A stretch of DNA of 64,000 bases from Caenibacillus caldisaponilyticus (GCF_002003465.1 NZ_BDDQ01000050.1:1-64000), one strand, 5' to 3'. Numbered from the stretch's first letter, positions 17,166 through 26,034 are shown. Numbers and translations: made by a program. The notes: a model not told the origin generated them from the sequence alone.

Positions 17166-17802
17166 TCAAATCACCGCCTTCTTCTTTAAAACGCTTCAAA
17201 TGAATCAAGGATTTTTCTTTCAGTATGAAAAGTTCGTCAATGATGGGTGCATAAAACTCAAATTGATGGCCTGTGGCAATGATCGTCATTTGTTTAGCCC
17301 AATTTAACAATGTTTTCCGAAAATCTTCCATTGTATCATAATCCAAACCGTTTGAGGCTTCATCCAAAAATAAATATTTCGGTTTTGAAAGAACGGCCAG
17401 AATCAGGCCCAACTTTTTCTTTTGACCATAGGAATAGGTTTTGACTTTGGCTTTTAACACCTCGTCGGGCAGAAACGCATGCGCCGTTTCTTTGATTTGT
17501 TCGGTTTTCACGGGTCGGGCCAACAACAATTCAATATTTTTATAACCGCTGAGATTCAGATATAAGGGCACATCATCGTAAAGAATATGGACATCCCGGC
17601 GCACATCCTGTAACGGCTTCCCGTCATACCGTATTTCTCCGCGGTAGCTTTCCAGATTGAGCAAACACTTTAGCAGCGTGGTTTTCCCGGCGCCGTTTTC
17701 CCCCATAACAAAAGCAATCTTTCCATTCGGTATTTCGAAATGAACGTCCTTGAACACCACATGGTTTCCGTAAGATTTAGTCAGATGTTTCACGGTAATC
17801 AT
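17137..17802 (-). CDS. ABC transporter ATP-binding protein
   Basis: A 221-residue ATPase of the drug/peptide exporter type: Walker A GENGAGKTT, signature variant TYSYGQKKKLGL, Walker B LFLDEASNGLD and a histidine in ATGHQFEF. The signature SYGQ in place of LSGGQ is seen in ABC-2 exporters. I take the ATG at 17802 (AAAGG upstream); an upstream in-frame ATG at 17838 has no SD. It is the first gene of a five-member co-directional cluster and lies about 160 bases from a divergent phosphatase gene. Confidence 0.87.
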   Translation of the reverse strand: MITVKHLTKSYGNHVVFKDVHFEIPNGKIAFVMGENGAGKTTLLKCLLNLESYRGEIRYDGKPLQDVRRDVHILYDDVPLYLNLSGYKNIELLLARPVKTEQIKETAHAFLPDEVLKAKVKTYSYGQKKKLGLILAVLSKPKYLFLDEASNGLDYDTMEDFRKTLLNWAKQMTIIATGHQFEFYAPIIDELFILKEKSLIHLKRFKEEGGDLIEAYKKYIK

Positions 17803-17963
17803 CGAAACGGCCCTTTCTCTTAAAAAAGTAAAATTCAAACTTTGCGTGTCCGCATGAAGCGCCCAAAATTCGTGATGTCAGTCCCTCACGCCATCTTCTC
17901 CAAGACGGTCGGCTACAATGTTGACGTTGACCCGCCCGATTCTTCAGCAAGGAGGTTTAAAAA

Positions 17964-18623
17964 ATGGAAGTATGGTTGATCCGGCACGGCGAGTCGGAAG
18001 GAAACCGCTATCAAGTTCATCAAGGCTGGGGGGACTTCCCGCTCACCGACAAAGGGAGGCGACAAGCGGCGCTGACCCGAGAAGCGCTGCGGTTCGTCCC
18101 TTTCGATCTCGTCTATTCCAGCGATCTCCGAAGGGCTTACGAAACGGCGAGGATCATTTTTCCCGATCACGCCATTCAAACGTCCGATTGGTTAAGAGAA
18201 ACGCATTGCGGCGCGTTATCAGGTTTAACCAAAGAAGAAGCCGTCCGGCGTTTCGGCGCCCTGTATACCGCCAACCCCGATCCGTTCGACTTGCGCCCTT
18301 TCGGCGGGGAACACGTAACGGACATGGAAAATCGCCTCAAACATTTCATGGCGCAACTGGAAAGCGCCGCCTACCGCTATGCCCGCATCGCCGTCGTCAC
18401 GCACGGCGGGCCGCTCAAAGCGGTGACCGCCAGCCTTCTCGGGACGACGTTCACGGCCGTTTGCGACCGGCTCGTCTTTGACAATTGCGGCCTGACCCAA
18501 TTGAAATTTCATGATTGCCGCTGGCAAATCGTCAGCCTGAACGGCACGATCCACTTAAAAAGTGCCCTGCCCGACCCGTTGAAGGAAGCGGCACGCGCTC
18601 GCGAAGGAGAACAAACTTCCTGA
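17964..18623 (+). CDS. Histidine phosphatase family protein
   Basis: A 219-residue member of the phosphoglycerate mutase-like superfamily. The phosphohistidine motif LIRHGES gives His8; SSDLRRAYETA carries the second arginine, LRETHCGALSG the acid residue, and VVTHGGP the second histidine. It lacks the insertions of true cofactor-dependent phosphoglycerate mutase, so it is more likely a phosphatase on a small phosphorylated metabolite. SD AAGGAGG is well placed. Divergent from the ABC cluster and convergent with DUF4129; apparently a single-gene unit. Confidence 0.87.
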   Translation: MEVWLIRHGESEGNRYQVHQGWGDFPLTDKGRRQAALTREALRFVPFDLVYSSDLRRAYETARIIFPDHAIQTSDWLRETHCGALSGLTKEEAVRRFGALYTANPDPFDLRPFGGEHVTDMENRLKHFMAQLESAAYRYARIAVVTHGGPLKAVTASLLGTTFTAVCDRLVFDNCGLTQLKFHDCRWQIVSLNGTIHLKSALPDPLKEAARAREGEQTS

Positions 18624-18835
18624 GAATGCAGCCGGCTGTCCACCTTAAAGGATGAATATCGCCGAATCCCGGCCGCCAAAAATACGGCCGATGCCCCCGG
18701 ATCAAATACAGAACAATTCCCGCTCTGTCGAACGTGGAACCGAGGAACGAGCAACTCTTTAAACCAATAGATAAAATTGATGGCGAGCGGGGAAACCGCC
18801 CGCATGGACTGAATGGCGTTCACGCGCTTGATCGC

Positions 18836-20065
18836 TTAATGGCTCTTTTCGTCTTTCTCCCGCTTTTTCATCGCTTCAATGACGGCGTCGACCGCTTGCT
18901 TGTAACGGACCCGCTCGTCACGGCCAACGCTTTGATGGCCGTAGCGGACGGTTTCGTAGACGGACCGGATCAACGCCTTCTCCTCTGCGGCAACCGGAAG
19001 GCGCGCAAACCATTCGCCGATGGTTTCCCCCGCTCTTCGTCCTTTCTCCCCTTTCCCCAGCTCCGTTTCCATGCGAAAGAGACCATAACGGACGGGATCC
19101 TTCGGCGGCCTCGGCTTGCGCCGGCGTCCGGCGGCAATGCCGCGCCCGAGCGGAGCGGCATACGCTTCCCCCGCGAGTTGCCGGCGAAACGCCATGAGGC
19201 TTTTTCGCTCGTTCATCAGGTTGCGCACGTAAATGACGAGAAGCGCGATGATGAACAGCAGCAACCCCATTCCTACCCAAGTCAACCAACCGAAGGAATG
19301 ATGCGGGTTCACGTCCGACCAATGTCGCTCTTTGGGATGGAAATTTCGATTGCGCAACCGTTCCAACTTTCCAGCATCCAGTGAGTCACCGCGCATCGCT
19401 TTTATTAGACCGAGCGCGCCCACATAGACATAGTAAATGACGTAAGCCGCTCCTTCCGCCACATAGAGAAATCCCGTGCGCAAGAAGGGCCCGACCAAAG
19501 CAAAGAGCACAACGGCCAAGGCGAGCACGGCAAAAGCCAGCGCATACGAGGCCGGGACTTTGCGCCACGCCTTCCCGCTGCGGGCCGCCTGGGCGAAGCG
19601 GAGCGCCAAGACGAGCACGGTTTGCATGGCAAACAACAGCATAAACAACGCCGGGTGCAGAAAGGACAGGTCAAAGAAACCGAAAATAAATGCATAAAAG
19701 AAAGCCACGCCGGCGGTGATCAAATAGATCGGCCAAAGATTCCGTTCGGTATGGCCGCGAAGCGCCGCCGCCGTCCGCCAAAAGAGCAGAACGGCAGCCG
19801 CCAAATCCAAACCGATCGCCACGCCGAGCAGCTTGCCGATGATAAAAGCGGCGACGGCGGCTCCGTAGTACAGCGGCATTTGGCCCGGTTTTGAAAAGAG
19901 GAAACCGGCCGCGATGACGGCCGCCATCGCGGCAAAAGGCTCCGCCAGCCGCCACGGCTGCTCCCCTCCGGCAAACGGAACGAGAAACAGAAAAATGACG
20001 AGGCCTTCGATGAGGACCGACAAAACACCGATCCAAACGCGGGCTTCATTTCGCAAGTCTATCAC
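18836..20065 (-). CDS. Membrane protein with C-terminal DUF4129, no transglutaminase
   Basis: A 409-residue protein. The first 215 residues hold about six or seven membrane helices, another helix lies near 265-285, and the C-terminus is the DUF4129 domain (RRAGETIGEWFARL, RSVYETVRYGHQ). In B. subtilis the third gene of this cluster, yebA, encodes a protein of over 700 residues in which a transglutaminase core sits between the membrane part and DUF4129. That core is absent here. The start overlaps the DUF58 gene by 20 bases. Likely a cell-envelope protein working with the two genes before it. Confidence 0.78.
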   Translation of the reverse strand: MIDLRNEARVWIGVLSVLIEGLVIFLFLVPFAGGEQPWRLAEPFAAMAAVIAAGFLFSKPGQMPLYYGAAVAAFIIGKLLGVAIGLDLAAAVLLFWRTAAALRGHTERNLWPIYLITAGVAFFYAFIFGFFDLSFLHPALFMLLFAMQTVLVLALRFAQAARSGKAWRKVPASYALAFAVLALAVVLFALVGPFLRTGFLYVAEGAAYVIYYVYVGALGLIKAMRGDSLDAGKLERLRNRNFHPKERHWSDVNPHHSFGWLTWVGMGLLLFIIALLVIYVRNLMNERKSLMAFRRQLAGEAYAAPLGRGIAAGRRRKPRPPKDPVRYGLFRMETELGKGEKGRRAGETIGEWFARLPVAAEEKALIRSVYETVRYGHQSVGRDERVRYKQAVDAVIEAMKKREKDEKSH

Positions 20066-21230
20066 CCTCTGTCCACACCGATTGAAGAAAGCCGTCCGGA
20101 TGAATGCGGTAAACGGCGTGGCCGTTTCGCCGCCACTTCCGGTAAAACCGCTCGGTTTCCGCCATTGAAGTGTGGTTGATCACCATGATCACGCGCGGGC
20201 GGTGAAACCCGCGGTCGATTTCCGCCAGCGCGTATGCCGGCCGGGTTTTTATATGATGAAATTGGATCAACGCCAAAAACTCAAGCGATTTGATGGAATG
20301 GGCACGGCCGCTCCCCGCGTCCAACCGGACAACGGAGGAACGTCCCATCGGTTTCGTGTTGGCAAACCATTCGACATCGATGTCCCGCTTGGCCGCTTCG
20401 GAACAAAGCGTCGCCGCACAAGCGAGTTCTTCTTCCAGATCGATCCGCCCTTGTTTCGTGATCTCGCGGTCCAATAGAATGATGATGCTCCACGTCATGC
20501 CGGACGTTTTTTCAAAAAGCTTCGTCTGCAGGCGGCCGGTGCGCGCGCTCGCCTTCCAATGGATGTGCTTGAACGGATCCGAAGGCGCGTATTCCCGCGT
20601 TCCGATCGGAGCTGTCAGATCTTGAAAGATCGAGCGTTGCCGTGGATGCGCGCCTTCGATCTGCAAGAACAGCTCCTCGAGTCCGGCCACCGCTTTTCGC
20701 TTCGGGTAGACGACGACTTCCTTCCGGAGGAAATCATAGGAAAGCGTCAAGCTCGCCAGCCGCAGCGGGTCGTACAATTTGACGCGCAAGTTTTTCATTT
20801 TTGCCAGCCCGCGGGAGACGGCTTTGACCGGAACGGCGAACGCCTCGGTCGCCCCCGCCCCGAGCGCCATCTCAAACTGATAAACGCCGCCGTACCACTG
20901 CCTGACTTCTTCGACCGCCACATAATCGTCCATGGAAAACTCGACTGTCGCAAAGACGACCGGCAGTTTTGCCCGATTGGCAAAAATGAGGTGCAAGCGG
21001 CCTTGTTCACCTTGGGACAGATAGATTTTTTCCGTCTCGTTCTGAAAAAAGAGACGGCTGCTTAAATAAGTCAAATACCATCGGGGATAAATGCCGAAGA
21101 CGAGCAGGACGGCGCCTGCAGAAAACCAGAGGACGCTGCCCGATAACAAACTGAAGAGAACGAGCACGGCGCCGATCGCGGAAAAAAGATCGGTCCAGAG
21201 CGAGGCGCCGCGGAAGACGGACCACGTCAT
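20046..21230 (-). CDS. DUF58 domain protein (YeaD-like)
   Basis: A 394-residue protein with two N-terminal membrane segments (about 12-50), a beta-rich middle, and the DUF58 hallmark near residue 195: GTREYAPSDPFKHIHWKASARTG. A von Willebrand A-like segment WSIIILLDRE follows. It overlaps MoxR by four bases (ATGA). In this widespread MoxR-DUF58-DUF4129 module the DUF58 protein is thought to be a substrate or partner of the MoxR ATPase; the molecular role is not established. Confidence 0.85.
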   Translation of the reverse strand: MTWSVFRGASLWTDLFSAIGAVLVLFSLLSGSVLWFSAGAVLLVFGIYPRWYLTYLSSRLFFQNETEKIYLSQGEQGRLHLIFANRAKLPVVFATVEFSMDDYVAVEEVRQWYGGVYQFEMALGAGATEAFAVPVKAVSRGLAKMKNLRVKLYDPLRLASLTLSYDFLRKEVVVYPKRKAVAGLEELFLQIEGAHPRQRSIFQDLTAPIGTREYAPSDPFKHIHWKASARTGRLQTKLFEKTSGMTWSIIILLDREITKQGRIDLEEELACAATLCSEAAKRDIDVEWFANTKPMGRSSVVRLDAGSGRAHSIKSLEFLALIQFHHIKTRPAYALAEIDRGFHRPRVIMVINHTSMAETERFYRKWRRNGHAVYRIHPDGFLQSVWTEGDRLAK

Positions 21231-22171
21231 TTGTCCACGGCTCCCGCTTCCACCGGCGCTTCAATGCGGTCCATGATGCGGTGGATGAGCTGCGCTTTCG
21301 TCGTCCGCATTTCCCCTTCCATCGTCAGGACAAGGCGGTGCGAAAGGATAAAGGGCGCGAGCGCCTTGACGTCATCCGGGGTGACGAAATCGCGGTCGTA
21401 AAGGTATGCGCGCGCTTGCACGCCGCGCATGAACGCCAGCGTCCCGCGCGGACTGACGCCGGCTTCGACCCACTCGTCTTCGCGCGTGGCGCGCACGATG
21501 CGCAACAAATAATCTTCCACATCCTCGGTGATCCGGACGCTTCTCGCCTCCTCCTGCATGCGCAGGATATCCTGAAGGCTGAAAATCGCCTGAACCGTCT
21601 CGAGCGGTTCGCCGTTCCGGTAAAGGCGGAGCATGCGCTTTTCCTCCTCATAATCCGGATAGCCGACGGGGATTTGCATGAAAAAGCGGTCCATTTGCGC
21701 TTCCGGAAGCGGAAACGTGCCCTGCTGTTCCACGGGGTTTTGCGTGGCGACGACCATGAAAGGCGATTCGATCGGAATCGTCTCGCCTTCGATGGTGACT
21801 TGCCGTTCTTCCATGACTTCCAGCAATGCCGCCTGGGTCCGCGGCGTCGCCCGGTTGATTTCGTCGGCGAGCAAGATGTTCGTCAGAATCGGGCCGGGCT
21901 TGATTTCAAAGCGCTGTTCCTTCGGATTAAAAAATTGAATGCCGGTGATATCGCTCGGCAACACGTCGGGCGTCAACTGGACTCTTTTAAAAGTTCCCGC
22001 CATCGATTTGGCGAGCGCCTTGGCGAGCATCGTCTTGCCGGTTCCCGGAACGTCTTCCAGAAGGACGTGGCCTTTACCGACCAAAGTGATCATGAGCAGC
22101 TCGACGATGCGCTCTTTGCCGATGAGGACACGGCCGATATTGCTTTTTAGCTGTTCAAGTTCTTTTTTCAC
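21227..22171 (-). CDS. MoxR-family AAA ATPase (YeaC-like)
   Basis: A 314-residue MoxR ATPase: Walker A EDVPGTGKT near residue 45, Walker B LLADEINRATPRTQAALLEVMEE, sensor 1 VVATQNPVEQQG and the C-terminal lid. It acts as a chaperone-like ATPase in the cytoplasm. I start at GTG 22171 because a seven-G SD lies seven bases upstream and the N-terminus then matches relatives; a start at 22219 would add 16 atypical residues. First gene of the three-gene module. Confidence 0.88.
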   Translation of the reverse strand: MKKELEQLKSNIGRVLIGKERIVELLMITLVGKGHVLLEDVPGTGKTMLAKALAKSMAGTFKRVQLTPDVLPSDITGIQFFNPKEQRFEIKPGPILTNILLADEINRATPRTQAALLEVMEERQVTIEGETIPIESPFMVVATQNPVEQQGTFPLPEAQMDRFFMQIPVGYPDYEEEKRMLRLYRNGEPLETVQAIFSLQDILRMQEEARSVRITEDVEDYLLRIVRATREDEWVEAGVSPRGTLAFMRGVQARAYLYDRDFVTPDDVKALAPFILSHRLVLTMEGEMRTTKAQLIHRIMDRIEAPVEAGAVDK

Positions 22172-22320
22172 GATAGGCCCCCCCGCGAATCGATAAAAAT
22201 ATTGTTTTATTTTGTTCAATTATATATATTTTTTAACTATTAGTAAATGGAGATCAAAATTCGCTAAACGGTGTGGCCTTCCATACGCCTGACTGAACGT
22301 ATTGAGGTATGAATGGATGA

Positions 22321-22356
22321 CGAAAAAAACAAATACGGGCTGTCGAAACAGCCCGC
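22321..22356 (-). terminator. Strong terminator after the 30-residue frame
   Basis: Eight-base perfect stem CGGGCTGT (22336-22343) with ACAGCCCG (22348-22355), CGAA loop. A T-rich run follows on the minus strand, 22335-22324. Confidence 0.8.
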
Positions 22357-22363
22357 AGTTGAT

Positions 22364-22456
22364 CTAAATGCTTTTTATGGCTTTACTGATGATGTTGACG
22401 AGTTCGTTGCTGTATGTTTCCAAGTTGACTTTTTTTCTTAGAGCCCCGTTTCCCAT
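22364..22456 (-). CDS. Possible 30-residue peptide gene
   Basis: An ATG at 22456 with GGAGAG three to eight bases upstream encodes a 30-residue peptide whose C-terminal half, NELVNIISKAIKSI, could form an amphipathic helix. Eight bases after its TAG stands a strong intrinsic terminator that no other minus-strand gene explains: the next gene to the right is on the plus strand. So some transcript ends here, and this frame is its best coding candidate. I recognise no family. It might instead be the end of a small noncoding RNA. Confidence 0.35.
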   Translation of the reverse strand: MGNGALRKKVNLETYSNELVNIISKAIKSI

Positions 22457-22712
22457 ATACTCTCCGCTGGCTCCTTGAACCAAGTTTCCCCTGCCCGCGC
22501 TTTGAATGCACGTTTTCCGGGAAAGCGCAAGAAAACGGATTTTGCACGTCTCCCTGGCGCGCATCGGAACATTGATTCATCCCAACAGGTGTCAACCCGA
22601 AAGTCCGGATCCCTTTTGTTTTCTTCATTTGGATAGAAACCGAAAAACTTCATCATGATTTTATGGAAATGAATGCACCCAAACCTTTCCCGAAAAAAGT
22701 GTTGAAAACCTC
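22457..22712. other. Intergenic region
   Basis: About 250 bases between the small peptide frame and the TipA-type promoter. On the minus strand an open frame continues upstream of the 30-residue peptide (to 22564), rich in Cys and Arg and without an SD. I do not call it. Confidence 0.4.
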
Positions 22713-22743
22713 TTGAGTCTGACGTTACGTCATACTTTATACT
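22713..22743 (+). promoter_or_regulatory. MerR-type promoter with palindromic operator
   Basis: A -35 box TTGAGT (22713-22718) and -10 TATACT (22738-22743) separated by 19 bases, the long spacer expected for MerR activation. Within it sits TGACGT-T-ACGTCA (22720-22732), a perfect palindrome near the spacer centre. The regulator encoded immediately downstream is the obvious ligand, giving autoactivation. Confidence 0.85.
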
Positions 22744-22766
22744 CGCATCAGAAAGGAGGAAACACC

Positions 22767-23594
22767 TTGGATCAAACGTTTTACACGATCGGGCAATTTG
22801 CCCAAAAAGCCGCCGTATCCGTTCGCACCCTGCATTATTACGACCAAGAAGGGCTTCTGCCCCCATCAAAGGTGACGGAGTCGGGTTACCGGCTGTATAC
22901 GGACCGCGACCTTGTCAAGCTGCAAAACATTCTCGCTTTGAAATATCTCGGCTTCACGCTTGAGGAAATCAAAGCATGTTTGCAAACCGGGCCGTCCCGG
23001 CTTCAGGACATGATCGCCCAACAAAAAGCGATGATGTTGGAAAAGCGGGCGCAAATCGATCGCATCCTCAGGGCGATGGAAGAAACCGAAAAACTCCTGC
23101 AATCGAACCGATGCGATTGGGAATCCCTCATTAAAGTGATCCGGGTGATGCAAATGGAACAGAAAAAAGATTGGGTGAACAAATATTTCACGCCCGAACA
23201 GCAAAAAAAATTGAAAGAGCTGAGCAACAAATCGTACTCCGAAGCGGCCAAACGGAAAATGGCGCAATGGGGAGAATGGACCGAAGAAGACCAAAAGCGG
23301 GTCGACGCGCAATACGCGGCGCTCGGCGAGACGTTGAAACGGCTGGTTGCGGAAGACGCCGATCCCGGCGATCCCGAAGCCCAAGCCGCCGCGAAGCTTC
23401 AAATCGATCTCCTCGCCCAATTCACCAAAGGGGATCCGGAAATCGAAGCTGGTTTAAAACGATGGTGGGAGCATTTTAACCAATTGCCCGATGGTGAAAA
23501 ACCGCCGGTCGGCCCGCCGTGGGGCCCTGAAGAAGCCGCCTTTTTGAACCGGGCCATGGCGATTTACAAAGCGCGGAACCAAGAGGCGGAATAA
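22767..23594 (+). CDS. MerR/TipA-type regulator with TipAS-like domain
   Basis: A 275-residue protein. Residues 1-70 are the MerR DNA-binding head (FYTIGQFAQKAAVSVRTLHYYDQEGLL), residues 75-115 the dimerisation coil, and residues 150 to the end an alpha-helical TipAS-like antibiotic-binding domain (YFTPEQQKKLKEL, then KRWWEHFNQL). TipA proteins bind thiopeptides and activate their own promoter. The start is TTG at 22767: AAAGGAGGA ends six bases before it, and the residues upstream in frame lie inside the promoter. Autoregulation is supported by the operator just upstream. Confidence 0.88.
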   Translation: MDQTFYTIGQFAQKAAVSVRTLHYYDQEGLLPPSKVTESGYRLYTDRDLVKLQNILALKYLGFTLEEIKACLQTGPSRLQDMIAQQKAMMLEKRAQIDRILRAMEETEKLLQSNRCDWESLIKVIRVMQMEQKKDWVNKYFTPEQQKKLKELSNKSYSEAAKRKMAQWGEWTEEDQKRVDAQYAALGETLKRLVAEDADPGDPEAQAAAKLQIDLLAQFTKGDPEIEAGLKRWWEHFNQLPDGEKPPVGPPWGPEEAAFLNRAMAIYKARNQEAE

Positions 23595-23601
23595 ATGAAG
23601 A

Positions 23602-23625
23602 AGGCGGGGGTATTCCCCGCCTTTA
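23602..23625 (+). terminator. Terminator after the TipA-type gene
   Basis: Stem GGCGGGG (23603-23609) with CCCCGCC (23615-23621), short T-run. A second GC-rich hairpin with arms ACCCCCTCG and CGAGGGGT lies at about 23663-23700 and may terminate the ketopantoate reductase gene on the other strand. Confidence 0.65.
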
Positions 23626-23836
23626 AGCAATCGCATTTTACCGATGGTCTTTAAAGCTTTTAACCCCCTCGGCGCACGCCGATCCGCGCGCCCGAGGGGT
23701 TATTCTGTCACATCGGCTCGGAAGGTCACCTCTTCGTGAATCGCTTGTTCCTGCCCGCCCGTCACGCCGTCCAAAGGCCTCCCCGGCATCCGCACCCAAC
23801 CGGCGGAAAAAACGCCAGCCCATCCACGCCGCTTGG

Positions 23837-24778
23837 TTAGGCTCGGAAATCCCTGCTTAACGGATGAGGCCCTTTTTCATAGGGTTTCAGCAACGCATAC
23901 AACGTTTCCACATGCGGCACATCGATGCCTTTTTGCGCGGCGATCCGCAAGGCCCCGCCCAGCAAATGATCCACTTCCAGCGGACGTCCATGGATCAAAT
24001 CTTGATGCATCGAGGAAGTGGCTTCATCCGGAAAGGCGCGGAGCGTATCCAAACCGGCTGCGGACATATCCGGCAGAGGAATCCCAGACGCTTCCGCCAA
24101 TGAAACCATCTCCTCCAAAACTTTAACGCCGAGCGCGAGCAGCGGTTCGACCTCACGGATCGCTCCGATCGGCAAACGACTCGCCGTTGTTAAACTGGAA
24201 AACACGGTGATAAATACATACTTCTGCCACATCGCACGCTGAATGTCATCGCTGTGAACGAGCTCCATCTTCACTTGCCGAGACGCCTCTTTGAGCATGG
24301 GGATGACCGGATGGTCGCCGCCGGAAAACGTCCCGTAAATAAAGGTATGCTGTCCGCCGGTATGAACGACGTGGCCCTTGTCATTGAGCGCCGCGACGAT
24401 ATAGGCGACGCCGCCGAACACCGCATCATGGCCGACGGCCGTTTGCAGGCGCGGAATATGTTCCACGCCGTTTAAAACCGGATAAACGGCCGCCCCCTTG
24501 TCCGCGAGCGCGCGGACGGAAGCGAGCGCGCCGTCCAGATGGTAGCCTTTCACCGCAAGAAGAACGAGATCGGCCTCTTGCACTTCATCGGGCGTTGTGA
24601 CCACCTTGGGATTTTCCCATGCGACATTCCCGTGAACGCTTTCGATCTTCAAACCGTTCTTTTTGATTTGTTCGGCTCGTCTTTCCCTGACGAGAAAGGT
24701 CACATCATGGCCCGCTTCCCACATCCTTAAGCCAAAATAAGTGCCCAGGGCTCCCGCGCCGACGACAACGAGTTTCAT
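23837..24778 (-). CDS. panE: 2-dehydropantoate 2-reductase (ketopantoate reductase)
   Basis: A 313-residue NADPH-dependent reductase. It begins with the Rossmann motif VVGAGALGTYFGLRM, then LLAVKGYHLDGAL and VLNGVEHIP, and the C-terminal helical domain carries WQKYVFITVFSSLTTASR and LEVDHLLGGALRIA. The conserved Lys of WQKYV and Glu of LEVDHL fit the ketopantoate reductase active site. It would supply pantoate to PanC, encoded 36 kb away in this window. Paralogues of this family exist, so the panE identity is likely but not certain. SD GGAGG; monocistronic. Confidence 0.78.
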   Translation of the reverse strand: MKLVVVGAGALGTYFGLRMWEAGHDVTFLVRERRAEQIKKNGLKIESVHGNVAWENPKVVTTPDEVQEADLVLLAVKGYHLDGALASVRALADKGAAVYPVLNGVEHIPRLQTAVGHDAVFGGVAYIVAALNDKGHVVHTGGQHTFIYGTFSGGDHPVIPMLKEASRQVKMELVHSDDIQRAMWQKYVFITVFSSLTTASRLPIGAIREVEPLLALGVKVLEEMVSLAEASGIPLPDMSAAGLDTLRAFPDEATSSMHQDLIHGRPLEVDHLLGGALRIAAQKGIDVPHVETLYALLKPYEKGPHPLSRDFRA

Positions 24779-25513
24779 CGTTCATCCCTCCTGTACTATT
24801 ATCTATTGAAAGGACCGCCGCGAAGTTTTCGCGGATGAGTGGTCGCGGTCCCCCGCGTCTTCATTTAAAAGACCTTCACTATTGTTCTTTTCTGTTTTCA
24901 AAAGACTTTCCACCGCTTCTAAGATTCCCACAAGCTTCTTTGATGGTCATTCGCGATTCGCAGCTAAAACTCCTTTTAACATTGATTTTCCGCTCTGATT
25001 CGGATGGAGACAATCGGGGTCATCCCCGATGGGCCGGCGCTTCGTGTCCGCCCCTTTTCAAGCGCCAAGGATGAAACCCAAGGCTATGATTTAGGGCCTG
25101 CCGTTGATTTTCAGTCTAAGGCATTTTATATGTCTACAAATCTTTTGATGACCCCCATCGCTTTGCGTGGTTCCGTCCACCGCGTCTGTTCTCCCGAATG
25201 GGGGACGCCGCCGCCATTGAAAGCCGTTGGAATCTATTTGATGAACCGATTCGCGCGCTGTGAATCGCCCTGGAGGAAAAATTCGACGGCGCCGGGTTGC
25301 CGGTTTCGCCGCTTCCGGTCCTGTTTCTCGCCCGCGTTCGCAAGGCGGCAGCGGTCGTTGTCGAATTCGGCCGGACAACCTTTGATCTCCGCTTTCATTT
25401 TTCCCGTGTCCGTTGCGGCTCGGTCTTCTTTTAATGCAAATGAATTGTAAACCCCGAACAAAATTCATAAAATGAATTTAACCATAAATCCTATTGGAAA
25501 GGTTGGGTTTGGA
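24779..25513. other. Long intergenic region without a recognisable gene
   Basis: More than 700 bases. Frames of up to 148 codons exist on either strand, but they have no recognisable domain and no convincing SD. A small hairpin (ATCGGGG 25013-25019 with CCCCGAT 25024-25030) is present. It may be decayed coding DNA. Confidence 0.45.
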
Positions 25514-25957
25514 ATGGAAAATACAGCGACACCGGCCTCCATCCCCCGGCCCCTCGTTCGTGCGAACCAGTGGGTGATCGTGTTATCGACGGTGCTTGGG
25601 TGGGTGACCGGCTGGGGCTGGCTCTTGCTGATCCCGCTTTTGTCCGGCCTGGGCGGATTGCTTTTTAATTTCAATCCCGTCATGAAGATCGCCCGCTTGT
25701 TTTTGCGAAAACCCGCCAACGAATATATTCCCGAAGATGCCGCCCAACAAAGATTTAACCAGATGATCGCGACGATTTGCTTGGCCGGCGGGTTGGCGGG
25801 CTATCTGCTTCATTGGACCGCCGCCTATTACGTTTTTACGATTGCGGTCGCCCTCGCCGCCGGCATCGCGATTTGCGGTTTTTGCATCGGCTGCTTCATC
25901 CATTATCAATGGCATCAGTACCGTTATCGGCGGAAAATGGCGAAAACCGAACAATAG
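25514..25957 (+). CDS. DUF4395-type integral membrane protein
   Basis: A 147-residue membrane protein with the N-terminal IPRPLVRANQW motif of DUF4395. Four likely membrane segments follow: WVIVLSTVLGWVTG, WLLLIPLLSGLGGLLF, IATICLAGGLAGYLL and YVFTIAVALAAGIAICGFCIGCFI. The last carries a CGFCIGC cluster that may be a redox or metal site. I prefer the ATG at 25514 over one 42 bases upstream because the IPRPLVR motif is normally close to the start, though the SD is weak. Function unknown. Confidence 0.7.
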   Translation: MENTATPASIPRPLVRANQWVIVLSTVLGWVTGWGWLLLIPLLSGLGGLLFNFNPVMKIARLFLRKPANEYIPEDAAQQRFNQMIATICLAGGLAGYLLHWTAAYYVFTIAVALAAGIAICGFCIGCFIHYQWHQYRYRRKMAKTEQ

Positions 25958-26034
25958 CGCTTCGCGTGAACGGCACCGCCTCCTCCATTTATAATAAAAA
26001 TTAACCTTAGGATTTTTTAGAAGGGGGTTTTGGC

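Noticed and set aside
18734-19384. 216-codon frame on the plus strand
   Set aside because: Mostly antisense to the DUF4129 gene, no SD.
21281-22150. 289-codon open frame on the plus strand
   Set aside because: Antisense to the MoxR gene; no recognisable domain or SD.
22364-22564. Longer 66-residue version of the small peptide
   Set aside because: The upstream part has no SD and odd composition; only the last 30 residues follow a proper SD.
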